The position numbers and the translations under genes were made by a program. From assembly GCA_023052935.1 (NCBI GenBank), contig CM041294.1, positions 104,006,116 through 104,070,115 of the forward strand: a DNA stretch of 64,000 bases, read 5' to 3'. This document shows positions 12,372 to 25,028 of the stretch, one piece after another; the stretch's first letter is position 1, and every line of letters begins with the position of its first letter. The notes under the pieces were generated by a model. It searched no databases. It was not told where the DNA came from and saw only the letters and a program-made list of their open reading frames with translations. This DNA comes from Piezodorus guildinii. Taxonomy: Eukaryota; Arthropoda; Insecta; Hemiptera; Pentatomidae.

Positions 12372-12812
12372 ATCCTCAATAATAATCGAGATATCAGGGA
12401 ATCGCATCTCTTCTAAGCTGTAGCTTGACCATATAAGATTAATATTTCTGATTTTTCCTCTTAGTTTATCGCGATGTCTTGATCTCTAATTTTTTTTCGA
12501 TTTGTGACTTGAATATATTGATCTTTTTTTCTGTTTATCGCGCTTTACTAATTTTATTCATTCTAGACTCTCTACATATTTTTCTTTATCTTCAAAAAAA
12601 CTGAGTTATGGGAATTTTAAGGTGCAAATTTTAACTTCAAAAAAACAATTGATCTTTATATTCAAGTCACAAATTATAATAGATGTAATTCCACCAAAGA
12701 TCAAGACTACGCGGCGATGAACGAAGAGGAGAAATAAAAATCGTATACGGTCAAGCCACAACTTATAAGAGATGTGACTCCCTCATAACTCGGTTATTAT
12801 TGATGATGGAGA
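12372..12812. repeat. Long imperfect inverted repeat (foldback), arms about 200 bp
   Basis: The segment from about 12372 to 12560 reappears inverted at about 12640-12812. Matching blocks include CAATAATAA.CGAG, CATCTCTT.TAAG.TGT, GCTTGACC.TATA, GTCTTGATCT and TTTGTGACTTGAATAT. Identity looks like three quarters by eye. The arms flank about 80 bp. It has no coding capacity and could be an old foldback transposon or the relic of an inverted duplication. Confidence 0.6.
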
Positions 12813-13060
12813 AAAAATGTCAGGCATTTTGGAATCAGGAAATTTTATTTGAGGTTTTTTTAATCAGCATAAAGGTTGCGGCTAGTAACTGATAATACTT
12901 TTAGCTACATACTTGATTTTCAAATTCTTCCTCCATTACTATTTTCAAACTACTTGTCCCCTCCCTCTCAAACGAAAATCGTAGACCCCTTCAATAATAC
13001 AAAGATTATTATTGATCAGATTATATTGTGTCATGGTTATTTAAAATTAAACTAAACAAA

Positions 13061-13245
13061 GGGGGCGGCGTGGTCTCTATCAAGTGGATACCCAAAAATG
13101 GGGGGAAAAAATGGGGGCTGAGCGTGATCTCGGCCGAATCACCTCATTGCACGGCCGTTGGCCTAGAAACAGTACGAATCTCTACATGTACTGAGCCAAA
13201 ACTCTTCATGGGTTGTAGTTTTACGGGTTTATTTAAAACTAAAGT
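13061..13245 (+). mobile_element. SINE family A, internally deleted copy
   Basis: The head GGCGTGGTCT is joined directly to the AAGTGGATACCC block, so the B box and central body are missing. The 3' domain (ACCTCATTGCACGGCCGTTG, GTACGAATCTCTA, CTTCATGGGTTGTAG) is well preserved. Confidence 0.75.
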
Positions 13246-13372
13246 TCTTTTCACCAACAAATAGGAGATAAGATTTTGTTTTTAAAATCATGTAATTTAT
13301 TTTCAGTAACATACAATGTTTCAGGACATCACTGATGATATATGTAAACCAATTCATCAAAAAAATTATACA

Positions 13373-13606
13373 CAAGCTTGTAAAATTGAATAAAGAGTGA
13401 TAAAAAGCCGATAGAACTAACTGATTTTTTTAGATAATAATATAATAGAGTTTTTAATAAAACACATGTTTCTATATTAATTCAATTTAATTAATTCTTT
13501 AATGGTTTCACTCATTTTTATCTCTAACTGTATTTGGAAATTCTTTTATCGATTTTAAAAACGAAGGTAAGTGAAAGTGGTGTGTTGCCCACCCCAGAGT
13601 TTTATA
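13373..13606 (-). mobile_element. Helitron-like family, 5' fragment
   Basis: On the minus strand it starts near 13606 (CTCTGGGGTGGGCAACACAC), followed by ACTTTCACTTACCT and the family's first 200 bases, then stops abruptly. Confidence 0.7.
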
Positions 13607-14532
13607 GAAGTGCCAGAGCTAAGACATTAAAATAATTTATTGAGAATATAGGAAATTTATAATAAAACAACGTAATATCTATGTTTTACTAAATATTTTC
13701 TTGAGGATCCAATAAATATATTCATTTTATATACACGCACAGCCAAATAAAATAAGGAAGGAATCATGTACATCAATTAAAACTCTAAAATACACATCAA
13801 TAAACTTTCATCATAGTTCCTTACTTTAGGAGAACACGGGGAATCATAATATCCAAGACTAAATTTTGAAAACATTTTTGGACTCAGGTGAGCTTACTGA
13901 AGTTTGTTTGTTAGCTAGCTTTGATCTCCAAAAGGATAAGTTGTTCTTATATCAAGAATTTCCGGAATTAAAATGTTTAATTTTTTTAATAAAACAAAAA
14001 CTGCAGAATGTTTTACTTCTCCAAAAATTCAAACTGAGGTTTGAAAAAATATATACTCTTATTGTATAGACTGGTAAAGGAAATACCTATTCTGCTCTTG
14101 CCTGAATTGTACAGAACAGTAAAATGGAAAAATAAATAGGAGTAGCACTATCAGCGATGATTAATACAGTTTCTCAGGTATTTATTTAGTGACTGGAGAG
14201 CAGGGCTGGCATCCCTAAGGAGTAGAGGCATCCAATCTTCTAAAATTTGGATACAGCAGGTCCATACCCTATCTTTCCGAGAAAACAACCAATGAAATCT
14301 AAGTAAGGAAGTTGTGCTAATCACCGTTTTATGGAGTGGAAAAAGTATTGCATATAAATATGAAATAACAGTGATAATACAGAAAATGTTTTCATCTATA
14401 ATGGTAATTCAAATGTATAAAGATAATTGCAATTTATATATCTAACTAAGCAGATAAAACAGTGGAGAAAACTTTAAAAGAAATCTGACACAATTCTTTC
14501 TGCAACAGGAAAGCATGGAGGTATTTTACCTA

Positions 14533-14830
14533 AGGGGGAGCCAGTGACTGAGCGGCTAGCCTACCACGCCATAGTTGTGAGTTCGAATCCCAGTCCCAGG
14601 AGGACTTTTTCAAGCATAAAAATAAATGGGGATTCACTTACAGTCTCCTCTGGGAATGTGGGACCTGTCAGCCAATTGATGGCTTCTCAGAAAAAATAGA
14701 CCTAGGGAGTGATGACCCAACCCTATAAAATGTCATCGAGTATCGCAGTGTGGAAACTTAAGAAACCATACTGCACGGCCAAAGACCTCCAAGGCCAGTT
14801 GCAGCAACCAAAGAAAATTTTACCTCTCAA
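14533..14830 (+). mobile_element. SINE family C
   Basis: A tRNA-like head contains TGACTGAGCGGCTAGCC (A-box region) and GAGTTCGAATCCC (B box), then CCCAGTCCCAGGAGGAC, GGGGATTCA and a unique body. The same family occurs inverted at 50319-50515. It is not a functional tRNA gene because the cloverleaf does not close. Confidence 0.65.
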
Positions 14831-14989
14831 GTATGATAGGATCTATCTTTAATACATCAATATTTCAAAGGAAATCTAAAGGACAAGTGCAACTAAAATG
14901 GATACAAGACGTATACAACTATAAGGATATTTAAAATGTTGAACTTAAAAATGGAGGGGGAGGAGAAGAGCAATAGATTGGAATAAAAA

Positions 14990-15283
14990 CTCATTTTTTA
15001 CCTTGATAATGATTCGGACCTATACAATCCTTACACAAGAAAGATATGTAAATCATTGTATAGAGGTACTTGGAACTCTTTGCCAAAATCTAAATTTAAA
15101 TCCCATCAAACACTTTTATTGGTTCAAGTTGATTCACAGTTGCAGAATCTAAATATTAGTATAAAATATATCAAAGACATTAAAAACTTAACTATTGAAG
15201 AATTGGAAAAAAATATCCCCCCTGTTTCACTTGAAATTGAATTCATCAATGGAAAAGTTGAGTTAAATGTTCAACAATTTTAG
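14990..15283 (+). CDS. Unassigned open stretch, possible terminal exon
   Basis: A frame open for about 95 codons ends in TAG at 15281-15283; an internal ATG lies at 15056. The translation (..SLYRGTWNSLPKSKF.. then ..LTIEELEKNIPPVSLEIEF..) has protein-like composition. No family is recognised, no start or splice acceptor can be fixed, and it ends 340 bp before the first exon of the coiled-coil gene. It could be the last exon of an upstream gene, a retrocopy piece or chance. Confidence 0.22.
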   Translation, partial: LIFYLDNDSDLYNPYTRKICKSLYRGTWNSLPKSKFKSHQTLLLVQVDSQLQNLNISIKYIKDIKNLTIEELEKNIPPVSLEIEFINGKVELNVQQF

Positions 15284-15621
15284 CTTTGGAAAATAAATTA
15301 TTTTATGATATGATTATGTACGAAAACCCACTCTGCATTAAAACTGTTAAATCATGGTTTAAATATATTGAAAATATCCTTATTTAAATATATTTATTCT
15401 TTTTTAATCAGCAATATATTGCAGCAATGTTTATGAGTTTAAATTTTTAAAAAGGGGAGTTTTTCTACATGTGAATCACTTTGTTTGATATTATAATAAC
15501 ATTTACTTCATGTATTTATTGATATAGTTGTAAATTTTTTTTAAGTTGAAAAATATTTTTAATACATAATAATTATTATGTCTATAAATAATCTTTAATT
15601 ATATCTCTATTAATTTTACAG

Positions 15622-18600
15622 ATTTGTGCAGAAAACAAAGAGAACTAGAAATATCTATTGAAAAAGAAAGGGAATCGCATAGCAGGTAAATTTAAATCAA
15701 AGCAAAACCATTTTAATTTGCTGATGAATAATGAAGTCCTTAGTTATAAGCAAACTCCACTATGGAATAAATAGGTAAAAAACTATAAATTCAATAAGTA
15801 TGAGAATAATTAAGAATAAGAAGATGAAAATAAAGATCTTCATCCAATAAGAAATAAATATTACCTAAAAATTATAATTAGTTGGTCTTCATAATATTAA
15901 AATATATTAATTATGATCACAACCTTTAAAAACATATAAAATAAACCAGTACCTCTAAAACCCATAGAGTCTTGGGCTCAGTGCAGATAGAGAACCATAC
16001 TGTTTCTATGCTAACCACTGTGCTATGAGTGATTGGGTCAAGATCACACAAAGATGCCAGGTTTTCCCCAATGTTTTTTTTTTTTTTTGGAGTAACCACT
16101 TTGTAGAGGTGTATAGGTAGAGGTATGTGTGTACACCAGGAGGGTTCCCATACCTCAGTGTTGTCCCTGATTAGAATAACAGAATAAATAATATTCGGTC
16201 ACAGCCGAGATTCGAACATGGGTTTTGGAAAACAACATACTAGTGCTATGTCCACTAGACCACTCCACTCCCCTATATTATATAAAATAAACTTTGATGT
16301 ATACATTTTTTCAGTAAATAATCAATGGTGTATTATAACTGTTTAAATTATGAACAACCCATCAGAAATAATGGACAACTGACATTTTATCAAGTTGATC
16401 AATTCCACCTCAGAAACTATGGTACATTACAGACAGCTTGATAGCATTTAAAAAATATATTGATAAGTATGAGTCAATTCCAAACAAAGCGAATGGATCA
16501 TAATAGGGGGGGAAATTTTGTTACCAGAATAACATTTGTGGTTAAGTAAATTTCAAATAAGTATCTACATATTCAATACCACTAATGTTTAATTGTTTTT
16601 ACTATAGAATAAAAGAAATCATGCGATGAAGTGGTTTGCACTGGTGTTTCTTTGTACATGTTGTTTTTTAATATAGAAATTCTGGTGTAACACGACATTC
16701 ACTTACCTCCGTTTTTAAAATAGATTTAAGTATTTTTAAATACAGTTAGAGATAAAATTAAGTAGTTAAAGAATTAATTGCATTGAGTTACATTTGAAAC
16801 ATGTGTCTTATTAAATAATAATTATATTTTTATCTACAACAATCTGAAAATTATATCGGCTTTTCATCACTTTCCATTAACTTTTACAATTTTGGGTATA
16901 AGATAATATTTTTTCTAAAATCTTTAGCTTCCCAACGGTATGTTATACATCTACATTACTGTTTTTATGTTAAAAAATTGAAGAGGAAGAAAGTTTAAAA
17001 ATAGTGGGTTACAATGAGAATGGAGTTGGTCAGAGAAGGATAGATATTTGGCTTGGGCCTAATCAGCAAGATAAATTTATAGCTAAAAGGAAGCTTAGAT
17101 CATTTGTCCCACAAGCGATGGCATTGGTTCATTGGTAGAGATAGCCAAAAGTTGCTCAAATTCAATACTATCATCATGAAAAGATGTAATTTTTAACTTA
17201 TATACCTATTCACAAACCTTTTAATCTTTGAGGAGTGCACTCATTATATTGACATTATCACCAGAATGGGTATGAATCCTAAATTGAGCAGTATTTTAAA
17301 AGACAAAGAAGCGTCAATAGCAATGGTTATCAATTTTTTTAAAAGCACACCATCTCCTATCTCAACTATAAAATTTATGTCTGATTTTATTTTTTATTCC
17401 TTTTGTCATTTAAATTTGGTATTTTTATTACATTATTCGATTTTCACTTATTTTAGTCATTATTATAATTCTTATTATTATTTTATTTAAGTTAAAATAG
17501 AACTCTTCTTTCCCAAATCTATTATATTTAAGGGAATTTATAGGCGTTAATGACTTCAAAGTTTTACGCCTCTAAGCATGGACAAATAAACAAACAAACC
17601 TTGTAGATATATAAAGCATAATCTGAACTAAAATTGCATAAAAATATTAATACTCAGGGAATGAATTATAATTTAGAATATTAATTTGAAGGATCATCCA
17701 TTCTAATTATCTTATAGGATCTTTATATCTTATAAATGCAGACAGATGGTTTATTCGTTAGAAAAGTAAACATGGGATAGTGTTTTAAGAGATAAAGAAA
17801 ATATGTTTAAAATTTAAGCCCATTAATATTATAGTTTGATACTTGATGTAGCTCTGTGTAGAGAAGAGGGAAGAAGCTAGCAGTTTCTGTACTGTTATAC
17901 ATTTTTTTTAACAGACATCAGTTTAAAAATAAAAAACAGTTTTCAATGATGCTCACATGTGTTTAATCACGAGTAAGTGGACCTTTCTTTTTTTCAATGG
18001 TTAATATCACTTTAAAATCATGACTGTTAGCTAACAATTGCTACTTTTTCACCAGTTACTATTCCTAATCACTTATCAACTCACAATCTATTGCAATAAC
18101 AAGTAATAACATAAGAAACTATTCTTTTAATCTGGATGCCTGTTAACTTGTTTGCTTAATCTAACAGCAAGCAAGGTGGTTCTAGTTAAAAATTTGTAGC
18201 TGTAAATACGTGAGTGAAAATATATATTACAATATTACTTTTAAATAGATGTTATATCTTAAATAAAGAAATTTTATATCCAAGCGAATAGAAGTACTTA
18301 CCTCTCTTATAAATCAATAGGAAATGAATAATTACTTTTTAGGTAAAAATTATATGAATCAATAGGAAAGGTAAGAAACATAGTTGCTGTAGAATATTAT
18401 TACATATTCCTAAAACTTACCTTTTCTCAACAGAGAATCGCATTGAACTTTCATCCCAAGACTGGGTAATAGCTATTCCATTATTTTTAAAATTAAATAA
18501 GATTAAATGAATAAGTTCAATCAACATTGATTTAATATATTTGACAGTATGTTAAAGAAAAAAGAAGAAGAAAATAATGAAATAATTGGTACAATGGAAG

Positions 18601-21600
18601 AGAAAATAAAATCACTAAAGGCAAAAGTAAAGACATTGGAGGAATTAAATTCTGAGGTATCAGATGAATTAGCGGTTACAAAGAACAAAATGAAAGTGGT
18701 AAGTTAAAATGATACTCCATTTTCTTTAATCAACCATCCATACTTTCAAAGTTGCAATATCCTACTTTATTTTTCATAACCATAATTTAATAAGTGTTAT
18801 CAAAGATTTAAAACAATTTATGACACACCAAAATCGTTTACTATAATCAAAAGATAATATACAAAGCTGCAAAATATGTTCCGATTAGAGTTCTAAAGAA
18901 ATAAGAAAATAACGTTACTTTTCAGTAACTGATTTGAAAATAACAGGTCATCCTAAGTAATCTATACCGATGAACGGTTCCTATCCTATCCTGGATTTCT
19001 GTTTTTTAGAATTGATTTTTCGTATATTTAAAAGTAACAATGCTTTGACAAACAATGTGGTTTTGAAATTATCGCATTTCACCCTCGGGCATAAAATAAA
19101 TAAATCATCACTTAAAATCAAATACAATTTTGTTAGCAAATCTTACCAAATTGGAAATTACATCACCAGAACGTTATAATTACTTATATATTTAAAATAA
19201 CAGAAAATGTTATTTTTTAATATACTAATGACATTTAAAAATAAACTAAATAATGTATATAAACATAACATAAAAGAAAATATATAATGATGTATGGGAA
19301 AAACTTCAAATAGCGCTAAATAAAATTAAGATGGTTCTTGCTTTTTCAGATGGTGACTGTAACTGTATTAAGTAACGTAAAATGACACTGTTCTCAAAAA
19401 ATCTCTTTCCCCAAATTTGAGGCTCGGCTACGAATCTCTGTCTAGTTGCTTAGAAAATAATTCTTAAAATAATGACAATTCATTAAAAAATCAGAGGACA
19501 TAATTTTTTAATAATCAATTCTAAGGAATGTATCAATTAAATTATTAAAATAGTATAATATAGTCATATAAAGTAAAAAATGTGTATTTTAAAAATCAAA
19601 CACGTCTGTGAATCGAATTGCACAAATATTCATAGTTGGATAAATTAACAAACTTAAGAATGATCAAATATACTCTTACCTCTATAACAGCAGCCTAATT
19701 ATGGCAGCAAATATGTAATAAAGTATTTTAAGCGAAATAATCACGTTTCTAAAACGATTATCATGCGCATAAGTTCTGACATTGACATTACACTTCAAAT
19801 AAAACCAATCGGAACGAAAAACTCGAAATAATTCACACAAAACCGGAACACGAATAAGCACCATTTTTTGTTGAAGCAAGAAGAAAAAAAAACAACCAGA
19901 GACACCAATGCCAACTTCAGTTAACAAAAAAAAAATTGCATTTGAGTAGCCAATCATATTATATTGAAAACTTTGAGGAAAAGTAGTTAAACTAAATAAA
20001 CATTCCAAAAACAATCACGAATTTTAAGTAAATCATTTCTATAAAACTTTGGTATTATAGCAAAACCATTGGAAAAATGTAAAATTAATTACCGCCAATT
20101 TAATCATTTGGCGCCTCATTTAATAACGAATTTCAATTATTAAAAATATTTATTAGTGATTTATTGCCAAAAATATCTTTGTGTGAGTATTTTAAACTAT
20201 AATTAACAATGAAATCAATTTTTATTTTGAATTTTAAAAAACGGAAATAAATGGTGATAAGCTAAAAATCTGACATAATGTTTCATTTTATTTTATTTAT
20301 TGTTTGGTTTGTAATCTTTATAACTTCACTATACAAAATTTTATTAACTAGCATTCTTCAATAAACATTTTCGCTCCTATTGCCATTTCTATGCTGCACT
20401 TAACAATATGAATATCAAACCTTTTCAGAAGAGCTCAAAACTGTAGTCTTGGGTATAAGAGCCTCCTTTGATTACTTTAATTCTTTTAATTGATAAATAA
20501 AACAACATAACATTTTTAATCTAATGAAGGGTGCTTATACACAGAAGGATAAAACGTTTTTTTTTTTGCTCTCAGAGTTTTCATATTATATGCTATATTT
20601 TATAGCATGGGACTGGCATAGCCAAAACTGAAAATTATTAAATCATTTTTTTTTTTTTTTTGTTATGAGCTTATATATTGAATTAAATTTAGCCAAACCA
20701 TACCATTCAGATCAATTTTTAAAAAGGACAGGGCACTTATAGATAACAATCATCTTAAGACTTAAAGTGTTTGGATGATATTTCCTCATTGTTTACAGAA
20801 CAAACTCATATAAATAGTTTTCACTTTGTTTCCATACTTTCTATAAATTTTTAAACAAAATGCCTCTCGAACTCAGATTAGATTAGTCTTATTATAATCA
20901 ATTTTGAATTTCTCATCATACAATCTGACATTTGACAAATGTGGTCTAGTTGATAAAGCATTAGGCTACTGATCTCATGGCTCCAGAGACTTGAACCCAG
21001 GCTGGGGCAGAATTATTTATTCGGTTATTTCTGCTGTGGAGCTACCATGGGGTATGGGGACACTCCTGGGGCACACTCAGCCTCTATAAAGTGGGTACCT
21101 GAAATAGAAAAAAAAACCAGGTGGCTGAACCACCTCCTTGCATTGCCATTTACCGTGAAACAGAGCCAGTCTCTGTAAGCACTAAACCCGAGACCGTTCG
21201 TGGGTTGTAGCTTTTTATTTTAATTTTAATTTTTTGAAAAACAATAACCACCCATCAAAAGAGGAATTCAAAAATTTAAACATAAGTTTTTTCAAATGTT
21301 ACTATAACAAAAGAAACGTACATATATTTTACATACATATATCTGTAATTTCATTTTAAAATATATTTTGTTTATCTTTCCATAGTTTACCACACAAAAT
21401 AAAGTAATTTAACTAAAACTGCTTATGTTCCATGAATTTGTAATCATTTAGTAAAAAAACTGTAACTGAGTACCTATTATATGTTTGTTTTATAAACATG
21501 TATCTACTAGTTCTTCTCTTAATTTCATAATGAGATAGGAGACCTATCTCAGCATTCATTAATTAGTATCATAAAGAAATTTAAAATGATAGTTTGGATT

Positions 21601-22589
21601 ATTAGATGCACAATCATATAATCAATAAATTTATTCTATTATTAGTAAATTATTACTATTATCATAGAGATTTTTTTTTTCAGTGCATGGAAGATAAAGA
21701 CTCTTTAAGTAAAGATTTACAAAACTTGAAAATTGAAATGATAACAACAAAAGAGGATTTAAACCAAGCTGTGAAAAATTATGAAATTGCAGAATCTGAA
21801 CTGCACATGACAAAAATGCAACTCTTAAAAGAAAACAATATTAATAACAGGCTCTTAGATGAATTGAAGCGCACTAAAAAAGACATCGATGGGTATCGTG
21901 AAGAAATCGACAAATTGAAAAAAGTCCGTAACTCTGAAATAACAATTTTATCAAAACAAATAAAAGATCTAACTACTTTCATTAAAGAAAATAGTAAAAT
22001 AAATAATGAGGATAGTTTAAATGAAATCAGAGTAAATTTATCAACAATATTGAAGGAAAACTTTGTGTTAAATAACAAAATAAATGATGTTTATACTGTA
22101 TTAACGAGAGGGGAAACACCTTTAATAAGTGTTTCAACACAAACAAATATTGGTTTAATGGAAATGTTTAGTTTTGAAAATATGGACAGAGAGGTCTCCT
22201 ATCTCATTATGAAATTAAGAGAAGAATTAGTAACTAGTAAAAGTGATCTAATAGATATTAAACAGCAAAATGAAGCTTTAAGAGAATTGGTCAGAGAACT
22301 TAAACAAGAAAAAAATCAAAGAGATTCGATTGAAGAAGAAGAAAATAGAGTTGAAAGGTTAGAAGAAGCAGTGGTTTACTTAAAACAAATGTTAAAAGAT
22401 GAAGAAAAAACCAATAATAGTGAAGGACCTCTAATCCAGACATTAGAAGGAATGAGGAAGGACCTAGATAAGCTAAAAGATCATGTTATACAAAATTCCT
22501 CAACAGAAGGAACAGATTCATCGAATTTTCAGTTTAAACTATTTTCAAAACCTGTTAAATTACTAACTCCTAAAAAAATTAAGTACTAA
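15622..22589 (+). CDS. Coiled-coil protein, 3' exons of a gene of unknown function
   Basis: Three exons fit in phase: 15622-15685 (donor GTAAAT), 18548-18698 (donor GTAAGT) and 21684-22589 (stop TAA). Phases are 2 after the first and 0 after the second. They give about 372 residues, almost all Lys/Glu/Leu/Asn-rich heptad sequence, e.g. LEELNSEVSDELAVTKNKM in the second exon and RLEEAVVYLKQMLKDEEK near the C-terminus. A short non-helical break around VSTQTNIGLMEMFSFENM lies in the middle of the last exon. The first visible exon enters with two bases of a split codon, so the gene starts further upstream; no upstream exon could be found with confidence. No catalytic motif or membrane segment is seen. 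The composition resembles centrosomal, ciliary or cytoskeletal scaffolds but no family is recognised. Introns hold SINE family A copies and a Helitron-like fragment. Confidence 0.75.
15945..16275 (-). mobile_element. SINE family A, full-length copy
   Basis: On the minus strand: tRNA-like head (TGGTCTAGTGGACATAGCAC), degraded B box, central body with CTCCTGGTGTACAC and the 3' domain ending near 15945. It is inserted in the first intron of the coiled-coil gene and is diverged from the 46.3-kb copy. A T-run sits within the body at 16075-16089. Confidence 0.75.
16681..17003 (+). mobile_element. Helitron-like family, 5' fragment
   Basis: It starts TCTGGTGTAACACGAC, with CATTCACTTACCTCCG and the family's 5' part, then jumps to a remnant of the central AGGAAGAAAGTTTAAAA block and ends. 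It is intronic. Confidence 0.65.
20937..21225 (+). mobile_element. SINE family A
   Basis: tRNA-like head TGTGGTCTAGTTGATAAAGC and B-box-like ACTTGAACCCAGG, followed by the body (ACACTCCTGGGGCACACTC, AAGTGGGTACC) and the 3' domain (ACCTCCTTGCATTGCC). It lies in the last intron of the coiled-coil gene. Confidence 0.75.
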
Positions 22590-22653
22590 GAAACATTTAT
22601 AGCGTTATATCTTACTTGGATGGATTTTGAACTGAGGCCACATCCTTTCTTTT

Positions 22654-22698
22654 TTACCTCTTACAGCCATTAGAGTATAGATAGGCTGTAAAAGGTAA
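22654..22698 (+). promoter_or_regulatory. Stem-loop in the 3' UTR of the coiled-coil gene
   Basis: TTACCTCTTACAGCC (22654-22668) pairs with GGCTGTAAAAGGTAA (22684-22698), 14 of 15 positions, around a 15-nt loop. It sits 65 nt after the stop codon and before the poly(A) signal, so it should be in the mRNA. Its function is unknown; it could affect stability or be a microRNA-like hairpin. Confidence 0.45.
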
Positions 22699-22817
22699 GA
22701 TATTCATATATATCCAGACAGATACATTCTATGAACTTATTACGTTTCTGATTTAACTTGTGATTTTATGTTTCTTAATTTATTTTAGTTTATACTTTGT
22801 CATAAATAGATAAGGCC

Positions 22818-22823
22818 AATAAA
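22818..22823 (+). terminator. Poly(A) signal AATAAA of the coiled-coil gene
   Basis: First canonical AATAAA after the stop codon at 22589, giving a 3' UTR of about 250 nt. Confidence 0.5.
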
Positions 22824-22989
22824 ATATATATTCCAATTTGCTAGTTAACATAACCGTTTAATAGATTTTTTTTTTAATCAGAAAAAGATTAAAACTATCA
22901 AAGTCAACAATACCAACTAATAAAACAAGAATTAAATTGAGAGTTAACTTTTGAGATGCCAACATGAAAACTCGAAAGAACTAACTCTC

Positions 22990-23775
22990 AAGCAGCTGGG
23001 TATGATGTAAATTAAATGAATATCATACAGTATAAGCTACAAGAGGACATTGACAGAATCAACTCATGGGCCATCAAGAGTGGTTTAAAAATTAATGTTG
23101 ATAAAACCAAAGCCATCCTCATTGGTTTCAAAAATCTCAACTTCCTCTCCTGTCACCCCTTACTCTACCTTAACCATAGCCCCAACATCTTCCAGACATC
23201 TGTTAGAAGCCTAGGGGTATTCCTCAATAAAAACCTTTCCTGGAATAATCACATCTCTTAAATTTCCTGGAAATCCATAGACATTCATAAACAGTTCCTC
23301 AGGCTATGGGATCTTATTATAACCCTTAAAACCTTCCAGCTCCTAGTATCCTCTCTTATATTCTCCCACTTTGATTATGGCTGCCTGACAGAGACACTTG
23401 AGATGAGGTTAAGAGACTAATGAACTGTTTCATTAGATTCATCTTCGGGATGTCTCTACCTGGTATGCAGAGTTGAAGTGACTTTACTCAAAATTCCGAC
23501 GGCAATGCTTCCTGGGAAGCTATCTTTATCAATCCTTCAGAACCAAAAGAACCCTATATATCTACATGTTCATCCTACTCTCCTCTGTTCACTCTATCAA
23601 CACAACATTCCAGCCCCTGAACCTGCTCATTCCCTCTAACATAACTGCTTCCTTTAAAAGATCTTTTGTGATTTGTGTATCTTCATTTTGGAATTCCTTA
23701 CCCATGTCCATTCGTACATCTCAACCCTTAATGTCCTTTAAGGATAAACTATTAATCCCATATCCTTGAGTATCA
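22990..23775 (+). mobile_element. Non-LTR retrotransposon fragment (reverse transcriptase C-terminal region)
   Basis: The translation from about 23016 (LQEDIDRINSWAIKSGLKIN, then NVDKTKAILIG and RSLGVFLNKNLSWNNHIS) is the typical region after the YADD box of Jockey/CR1-like reverse transcriptases. The frame is then broken; a later frame (23566-23769) reads SFWNSLPMSIRTS, a common C-terminal signature of the same elements. It is 5'-truncated and frameshifted, so dead. Confidence 0.75.
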
Positions 23776-23785
23776 AACTACACAG

Positions 23786-24285
23786 TAAGGGAAAGAGAAA
23801 GATCATGGAAATTTTAGAATTTGAGTTATCAATGGAAATACATGTTTTAGGGTCTTCTAAATCCAAACCCTTAAGTCTCACTAAACACCCTATGCGTTGG
23901 TGTGTAATGTGGTAAGTCTATTTCAAAAATCATAAAAAGGGCCTTTAATTTTGTTAATTTGATAAAAATGACCATTTTGTGTTGTAAGGATTGATTAATA
24001 GTGTGCAAACATAAAATGTTTATGAATTTTATAATTGTAAATATATAATTAGAAAGCTGAAGATTTTAGAACAAATGTTAACAAACAAATCAGTAGATGA
24101 TCATTAAAAGTGCACAATTGCAAGTGATAGATGTAGATGGGAATTTTCATAGTTATTATTTAATTTTAAAATAAATGTTTCCATCAAAAATCAATGTAAT
24201 TAGTTTTTTTTTTCAACATGAACGTTCTTTTAAAGTTCTTAAATTGATTATAACAAGGAAGGAATTTGCATATTACACACACTAA
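23786..24285 (-). mobile_element. Helitron-like family, degenerate copy
   Basis: The family 3' end (CAGTAAGGGAAAG) is at the left, followed by the ATACATGTTTTAGGGTC block, and family-like text continues to the remnant GGAAGGAATTTGCATATTACACAC near 24270. It is strongly diverged and internally shortened. Confidence 0.5.
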
Positions 24286-25022
24286 TTATTCTGTATTAGT
24301 TGAATTTACTATTTTTAACAACCCCATTAGTAGCACTTTTGTGATAAACAAATTTTACAAAAAAAAAAAATAATAATAATAATGCTTGCACTTTTTATAA
24401 AATAACTTCACAAATATTTCAGTAACTAATAGTTAATAATAAATCAACACAAGAGGCAGATATTTTTATCATATAAGTCATTTCCTCACCCCAGAATTCA
24501 TATTATACAGTTTTCAGCAAAAAATAGTTAATAGAAATATTGATCAATTTATTAAGGATATTATGCTATTTTTAATAAATCCAACTTTCAGCATTTTGTC
24601 CTATTCTTTACAGGTTCTATACTATCATCTGTTATGACTTCTTCAGCATTTAACAAATGAAACTTGCAGTACTAAATTCATTCTCCTTTAACTTGATTAT
24701 CACCTTTCCGGCAAAAATGTATTATTTCTAGGCATTTATATCAATATGGCCGGAAATGCAATAAGGAGTGGAAGATCAAAACTACAGATTTTTCATGATA
24801 GGTGCAATACTTAAATAAAAACTTAAAATTTCAATTATCACTGTACATTTTGGAAACCAAAATTATGTCATTACAGAGCTAAGAGAAAAAAAAAAATAGA
24901 AATTGTTAATGTTGTGAATATTAATTCATTGCCAGACCCAATAGTACACAGGAAAAGAAATACACTTCATCCTTGACATTTAAAAACAATGATGAAACAG
25001 AAAAAATCAAATTAAATAAAAT
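24286..25022. other. Gene-free intergenic stretch
   Basis: The AT-rich spacer between the convergent coiled-coil and MCRIP genes. Only short A/T runs are seen. Confidence 0.4.
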
Positions 25023-25028
25023 TTTATT
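25023..25028 (-). terminator. Candidate poly(A) signal of MCRIP
   Basis: TTTATT on the plus strand reads AATAAA on the gene strand. It would give a 3' UTR of about 620 nt after the stop at 25650. Other signals cannot be excluded. Confidence 0.35.

Noticed and set aside
19682..20014. 110-codon minus-strand ORF, or a 60-codon one from ATG 19864
   Set aside because: No family recognised, no supporting exons in phase, and a stop right before the only good donor; kept out of the annotation.
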